This document shows, one piece after another, positions 60,306 through 64,000 of a stretch of 64,000 nt of DNA. The DNA is from Lachnospiraceae bacterium (GTDB lineage: Bacteria > Bacillota > Clostridia > Lachnospirales > Lachnospiraceae): NCBI GenBank assembly GCA_017535945.1, contig JAFXTJ010000052.1:1-64000 (forward strand), written 5' to 3'. Both the position numbers and the translations under genes were made by a program. How positions within the stretch are numbered: position 1 is the stretch's first letter; every line of letters starts with the position of its first letter. Below the pieces are notes generated by a model. The model saw only the letters and a program-made list of their open reading frames with translations, did not search any database and was not told where the DNA came from.

Positions 60306-61787
60306 ATGGGAGAAATACGTCCGGATCTTGATACCGTCCTGCGGTACTCCGCCGAGGGAACTTACCGGGTGATCCCGGTGAGCCTCGAACTGTTATCCGA
60401 TTTCACGACACCCATTGAAGTACTGAAGATCCTGAAGCAGGCGGATGAGCACTGCTTCCTGCTGGAATCCGCCCAGGCGGATATGCGCTGGGGTCGCTAT
60501 ACCTTCCTCGGATACGCGCCGAAACTGTGCATCACCTGCACGGGCGGCGAGCTCGAAGCCGGGGAGGAGCGGCTGCACACCGATGATCCCTCCGCCTATA
60601 TACGGCAGGTCCTCGCAGCGCACAGAAGCCCGCGTCTGGATTACCTGCCGCCCTTCACCGGCGGCCTGGTGGGCTACTTTTCCTTTGATTATCTGAACTA
60701 TTCCGAACCGACGACCCGCAACGACAGCATCGATTCCGAGGGATTCCGCGATGTGGATCTGATGCTCTTCGACCGCGTGATCGCCTTTGATCATGTGAGC
60801 CAGAAGATCACGCTCATCGTCAATATGCTCCTGAGCGAAGGCTCCGACGGATATGAACGCGCCGTGCGCGAGCTGCGCGAAATGGAGAAACTCCTCCGGA
60901 CCGGAAAAAAGACGACCGCAACCGGCGGAGAACTCCTGGGCGAGGTCACGCCGCTCTTCGACAGGGATGCCTACTGCCGCATGGTGGAAGCCGGCAAGCA
61001 TTACATCAAAGAGGGGGATATCTTCCAGATCGTCCTCTCCAACCGTCTGAAAGCCGCCTTTCGCGGCAGCCTCCTGGATACCTACCGGATCCTCAGGACC
61101 ATCAACCCCTCCCCCTATATGTTCTACTTCTCGGGATCGGATCTGGAGGTGGCCGGCGCGTCGCCGGAGACGCTGGTGAAACTCGAGGACGGGATCCTGC
61201 ATACCTTCCCGCTCGCAGGGACCAGACCGCGCGGCAGATCCGAGGAGGAGGACCGGCAGCTCGAGGAGGAGCTGCTCGCCGATGAAAAGGAGCTTGCGGA
61301 ACACAACATGCTGGTGGACCTCGGCCGCAACGATCTGGGCCGGATCAGCCGTTTCGGTACGGTGGAAGTGGAGCGGCTGCGCGAAGTCCTGCGGTTTTCA
61401 CATGTGATGCACATTGGTTCCACGGTCCGCGGCGAGATCCGGCCGGACAGGGACGCACTGGATGCCATTGAAGCCGTCCTGCCTGCCGGCACGCTCTCCG
61501 GCGCCCCCAAGATCCGTGCGTGCCAGCTGATCAGTGAACTGGAGCAGAACAAACGCGGGATCTACGGCGGTGCCATCGGCTACATCGACCTCACCGGCAA
61601 TATGGATACCTGCATCGCGATCCGTATCCTCTACAAGAAGGGAGACTTTGTCTACGTGCGCAGCGGCGCCGGGATCGTCGCGGATTCCGTGCCGGAGACC
61701 GAATACCAGGAGAGTCTCAACAAGGCCGGAGCCTGTCTGGATGCGCTGAAGAAAGCGCAGGAACTCAGGGAAGGAGGTGTGCTGTGA
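60306..61787 (+). CDS. trpE: Anthranilate synthase component I
   Basis: Converts chorismate and ammonia to anthranilate. The 493 residues contain the tryptophan feedback motif LLESAQADMRWGRYTFLG (LLES), and the chorismate-binding core: GDIFQIVLSNRL, ASPETLVKLEDG, PLAGTRPRG, LSGAPKIRACQLI and GAIGYIDLTGNMD. I chose the ATG at 60306 after CAGGGGGACC, not the one at 60285. The stop overlaps trpG (GTGA). It lies 3.5 kb after trpA rather than at the head of the operon. Confidence 0.96.
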   Translation: MGEIRPDLDTVLRYSAEGTYRVIPVSLELLSDFTTPIEVLKILKQADEHCFLLESAQADMRWGRYTFLGYAPKLCITCTGGELEAGEERLHTDDPSAYIRQVLAAHRSPRLDYLPPFTGGLVGYFSFDYLNYSEPTTRNDSIDSEGFRDVDLMLFDRVIAFDHVSQKITLIVNMLLSEGSDGYERAVRELREMEKLLRTGKKTTATGGELLGEVTPLFDRDAYCRMVEAGKHYIKEGDIFQIVLSNRLKAAFRGSLLDTYRILRTINPSPYMFYFSGSDLEVAGASPETLVKLEDGILHTFPLAGTRPRGRSEEEDRQLEEELLADEKELAEHNMLVDLGRNDLGRISRFGTVEVERLREVLRFSHVMHIGSTVRGEIRPDRDALDAIEAVLPAGTLSGAPKIRACQLISELEQNKRGIYGGAIGYIDLTGNMDTCIAIRILYKKGDFVYVRSGAGIVADSVPETEYQESLNKAGACLDALKKAQELREGGVL

Positions 61788-62350
61788 CACTCCTCATCGA
61801 CAATTACGACAGTTTTTCCTACAACCTCGTGCAGTATATCGGCGAGATCGATCCCGATATCCGGGTGATCCGCAATGACGAAAAAACAGTGGATGAGATC
61901 CGGGAAATGGCCCCATCGCATATCATTCTCTCTCCCGGCCCCGGGCGTCCGGAGGACGCCGGTATCCTCATCGAAGCGGTTCGCGCACTTGCCGGCGAGA
62001 TCCCGATCCTGGGCGTCTGTCTCGGACATCAGGCCATCTGTGCCGCTTACGGCGGCACGGTCACTTATGCGGAGCGGCTCATGCACGGCAAGCAGTCTCT
62101 CGCGCATCTGGATACGACCGCGCCGGTCTTTGCGGCCTGCCCGGCGCAAACCCCGGTCGCACGCTATCATTCCCTTGCACTGAAGCGTGATACGCTGCCG
62201 GAGGAACTCAAAGTGATCGCGGAAACCGCAGAGGGAGAAGTCATGGCTGTGATGCACAAAACGTATCCTGTCTACGGTCTGCAGTTCCATCCGGAATCCA
62301 TCCTGACACCGGAGGGCAAGACCATGCTCAGGGCGTTTTTATCGCTCTGA
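61784..62350 (+). CDS. trpG: Anthranilate synthase component II (glutamine amidotransferase)
   Basis: Supplies ammonia to TrpE from glutamine. The 188-residue class I amidotransferase has LLIDNYDSFSYNLVQYIGE, LSPGPGRPEDAG, the nucleophile LGVCLGHQAI, and the histidine-glutamate pair GLQFHPESIL. The start is GTG at 61784, overlapping the trpE stop, with a strong AAGGAGGTG before it. Single-domain, not fused to PabB or TrpD. Confidence 0.96.
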   Translation: MTLLIDNYDSFSYNLVQYIGEIDPDIRVIRNDEKTVDEIREMAPSHIILSPGPGRPEDAGILIEAVRALAGEIPILGVCLGHQAICAAYGGTVTYAERLMHGKQSLAHLDTTAPVFAACPAQTPVARYHSLALKRDTLPEELKVIAETAEGEVMAVMHKTYPVYGLQFHPESILTPEGKTMLRAFLSL

Positions 62351-62368
62351 ATAATACGAGGCAGATAA

Positions 62369-62836
62369 ATGGTCAGAAGAGCGATTCAAAGCGATATCCC
62401 GGGAATACTGAGATTACTGGTCCAGGTGGACATGGTGCACCATGAAGGGCGTCCGGATCTGTTTAAAGGCCCCGCGACGAAGTACAGCGCTGATGAACTG
62501 GTATCGATCCTGGGGGATGATACGAGCCCTGTCTTCGTGTGCGTGGATGAGAATGATACCGTGATGGGCCACGCCTTCTGCAAACACGAGCAGATCACCG
62601 GTGACGCCGTCCGCACGGATGTCAGGACGCTCTATATCGATGATATCTGTGTTGATGAAGCGGCCAGAGGGCACGGTGTCGGACGTGCACTGTATCAGTT
62701 TGTGACGGAATACGCACGAAACGCGGGGTTCTATAATATCACCCTGAATGTCTGGACCTGCAATCCGGGAGCGATCCGCTTCTACGAAACTCTGGGCCTC
62801 AAGCCGCAGAAGATCGGGATGGAGGCGATCCTGTAG
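62369..62836 (+). CDS. GNAT-family N-acetyltransferase
   Basis: A 155-residue acetyltransferase. VRRAIQSDIPGILRLL starts the fold; TLYIDDICVDEAARGHGVGR holds the acetyl-CoA loop (RGHGVG), and LNVWTCNPGAIRFYETLGLK is motif B. It lies 18 bases after trpG with no clear ribosome site, so it may be cotranscribed with it. The substrate is unknown; the Rim-like layout is compatible with small molecules or proteins. Confidence 0.92.
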   Translation: MVRRAIQSDIPGILRLLVQVDMVHHEGRPDLFKGPATKYSADELVSILGDDTSPVFVCVDENDTVMGHAFCKHEQITGDAVRTDVRTLYIDDICVDEAARGHGVGRALYQFVTEYARNAGFYNITLNVWTCNPGAIRFYETLGLKPQKIGMEAIL

Positions 62837-62945
62837 ATCGCTTCCGATTCTCCCCCCCGGCTATTCTCCGCCCCTCCATTTCATGGTATAATGAACAAGA
62901 TAGCGCGTACACACGACGGCGTTCGCCGCAGAACGGAGGGGGCAC

Positions 62946-63374
62946 ATGTCATCATTCAACGATATTCTGCAAAATCTGGTCAATCAGGACGATGATACCA
63001 AACTGCAACTTGCATTGGACTGCTACAAGGAACTCCTGCCCACCTTTCAGGTGCTGGATCCGGAGACCAACGGCCTCATGATCACCTATGCGATCCTGGG
63101 CACTGCGGCAGCTGCCGATGACAAACTGACCGGACCGGAATATGCATTTATCGACGGCCTGCTGGAGGCGATCGGTGACAAGCTGAGCGAAGAGGAGATC
63201 CTGCAGCTCGTACGGGCCTCCAACACGCAGAGGGCTTATGCGCTGGTCCGTGAAGTGCGCGATCATCTCAATGATGACGGCACTAACACGCTGATCAATC
63301 TCATCGCTGCGATCTGCTCGCTGGATGACCGCATCTCCAAGGAAGAGATCGCCTATATCAAGTCATTGTTCTGA
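62946..63374 (+). CDS. TerB-like helical protein, unknown
   Basis: A 142-residue acidic helical protein. MITYAILGTAAAADDKLTGP, EYAFIDGLLEAIGDKLSEEE and AAICSLDDRISKEEIAYIKS show the repeated D-x-x-(L/I)-(S/T)-x-x-E signature of TerB-like proteins that may bind metal. ACGGAGGGGGCAC precedes its ATG, and an extended -10 (TGG-TATAAT, 62884-62892) lies 55 bases upstream. The following gene has its own ribosome site 43 bases downstream. Confidence 0.75.
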   Translation: MSSFNDILQNLVNQDDDTKLQLALDCYKELLPTFQVLDPETNGLMITYAILGTAAAADDKLTGPEYAFIDGLLEAIGDKLSEEEILQLVRASNTQRAYALVREVRDHLNDDGTNTLINLIAAICSLDDRISKEEIAYIKSLF

Positions 63375-63417
63375 TCAGTCAGCCAAAACCGGATCAAGTC
63401 TCCCGAAAGGATATGCC

Positions 63418-64000
63418 ATGTGGAATGAATATGCGATCACGGATAAGGATCACGAAACGCTCAGTCCTCTGATCCCGCCCCATTTTCTCAAAGCACTCAA
63501 AAACGGACGGATCTCCGGAACGGTGACTCTCAACGACGAGCCGTTTTCCCCGCCTGTCGTGGGAGTTCTTCTCTTCAGCAAGGTAAAGCGCAAGCTGGAG
63601 ATCGAATGGGTCGCTCTCACATCCTCTTACGATATGCCCTATTACGGGGTCGATCTTGTCAGACGCTTCACGTATTCAGCCATGTTCAGAGGGATCTACA
63701 GCGGCGTCTACGCCAGATTCCGCGAAGAAGACAGCATGTCGCAGTATTTCCCGGGAAGTGATTTCGTACGCTACCCGGACATGAGCAACGTGGTCCGTTT
63801 TACTCTTGCGGATGCGGATCCGGACAGACTCCTCAAGACCGGTGTTCTGCAAAAATACTGTGTTCCACTTAAGGATACAAACCGGCAGGATAAAGACGGG
63901 ATCTTTACAAGTGCCGCAAAAAGCGGCAAGATCATCCCCCTCTCCAAAAGCGTCGACTGGAATCAGTATGACGGGGACGTGAGTGTTCTCTATATCAAAG
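63418..64000 (+). CDS. Unknown protein, cut by window end
   Basis: At least 194 residues from ATG 63418 (CGAAAGGATATGCC before it), open to the last base. The part seen, DKDHETLSPLIPPHFLKALK, VGVLLFSKVKRKLEIEWVAL and DRLLKTGVLQKYCVPL, is soluble and may be a divergent acetyltransferase-like fold, judging from the strand pattern around LEIEWVAL; this is weak. No signal or membrane segment is visible. Possibly cotranscribed with the TerB-like gene. Confidence 0.7.
   Translation, partial: MWNEYAITDKDHETLSPLIPPHFLKALKNGRISGTVTLNDEPFSPPVVGVLLFSKVKRKLEIEWVALTSSYDMPYYGVDLVRRFTYSAMFRGIYSGVYARFREEDSMSQYFPGSDFVRYPDMSNVVRFTLADADPDRLLKTGVLQKYCVPLKDTNRQDKDGIFTSAAKSGKIIPLSKSVDWNQYDGDVSVLYIK

Overview
The window reads as chromosomal DNA of a GC-rich (clearly above 50% by eye) low-motility-gene Clostridia member, most likely Lachnospiraceae-like. 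The reasons are a tryptophan-operon T-box leader, a NfeD/stomatin pair, a clostripain (C11) protease with the membrane-tail style common in that family, a bactofilin next to an M23-like protein, SEC-C and DUF3048 proteins, TrpR/YerC, and dense operons with ATGA overlaps. This assignment is inference from gene families; no 16S or marker search was possible. No tRNA, rRNA, CRISPR, prophage or insertion sequence was seen.

Layout. 1-11.1 kb (mostly minus strand): a truncated chemoreceptor, a flavodoxin, thyA, a beta-CASP metallohydrolase, a divergent TraX-like protein, the potassium pair trkA-trkH, an exported protein, and a threonyl-tRNA synthetase interrupted by an in-frame TGA with a SEC-C protein before it. 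11.1-11.74 kb is a gene-free, structured intergenic stretch. 11.7-17.4 kb: a membrane protein facing a four-gene sugar ABC operon whose binding protein carries an extra C-terminal membrane anchor. 17.5-21 kb: a small gene, a NUDIX hydrolase, then dapA-dapB and a eukaryotic-type (HIS6-like) HisA. 21-23.4 kb: cold-shock protein, a degenerate M23 protein with a leaderless promoter, bactofilin and YerC. 23.4-30.3 kb: three large membrane glycosyltransferase-like proteins and a clostripain protease. 30.5-34.6 kb: OB-fold-like lipoprotein, malQ, pfkA, TrmH methyltransferase. 34.6-37.2 kb: an SGNH/MBOAT acyl-transfer pair. 37.2-48.6 kb (plus strand): dnaE, DUF3048 lipoprotein, SleB-like hydrolase, NfeD/SPFH, argF, birA, coaX, a small acidic protein, dusB.

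48.7-52 kb holds a tightly overlapping five-gene operon of single-pass membrane proteins, three with N-terminal zinc ribbons and two short ones; internal similarity suggests a duplicated two-gene module. It is the best candidate here for an undescribed system. 52.7-62.4 kb is the tryptophan region: T-box, trpD-C-F-B-A, then a separate consensus promoter, two small membrane proteins, a zinc-ribbon protein and the serine/threonine transporter sstT, then trpE-trpG. The end has a GNAT, a TerB-like protein and a gene cut by the window edge.

Coordinates of start codons were refined from ribosome-binding sites; functional calls rest on motifs read by eye, not on database searches.
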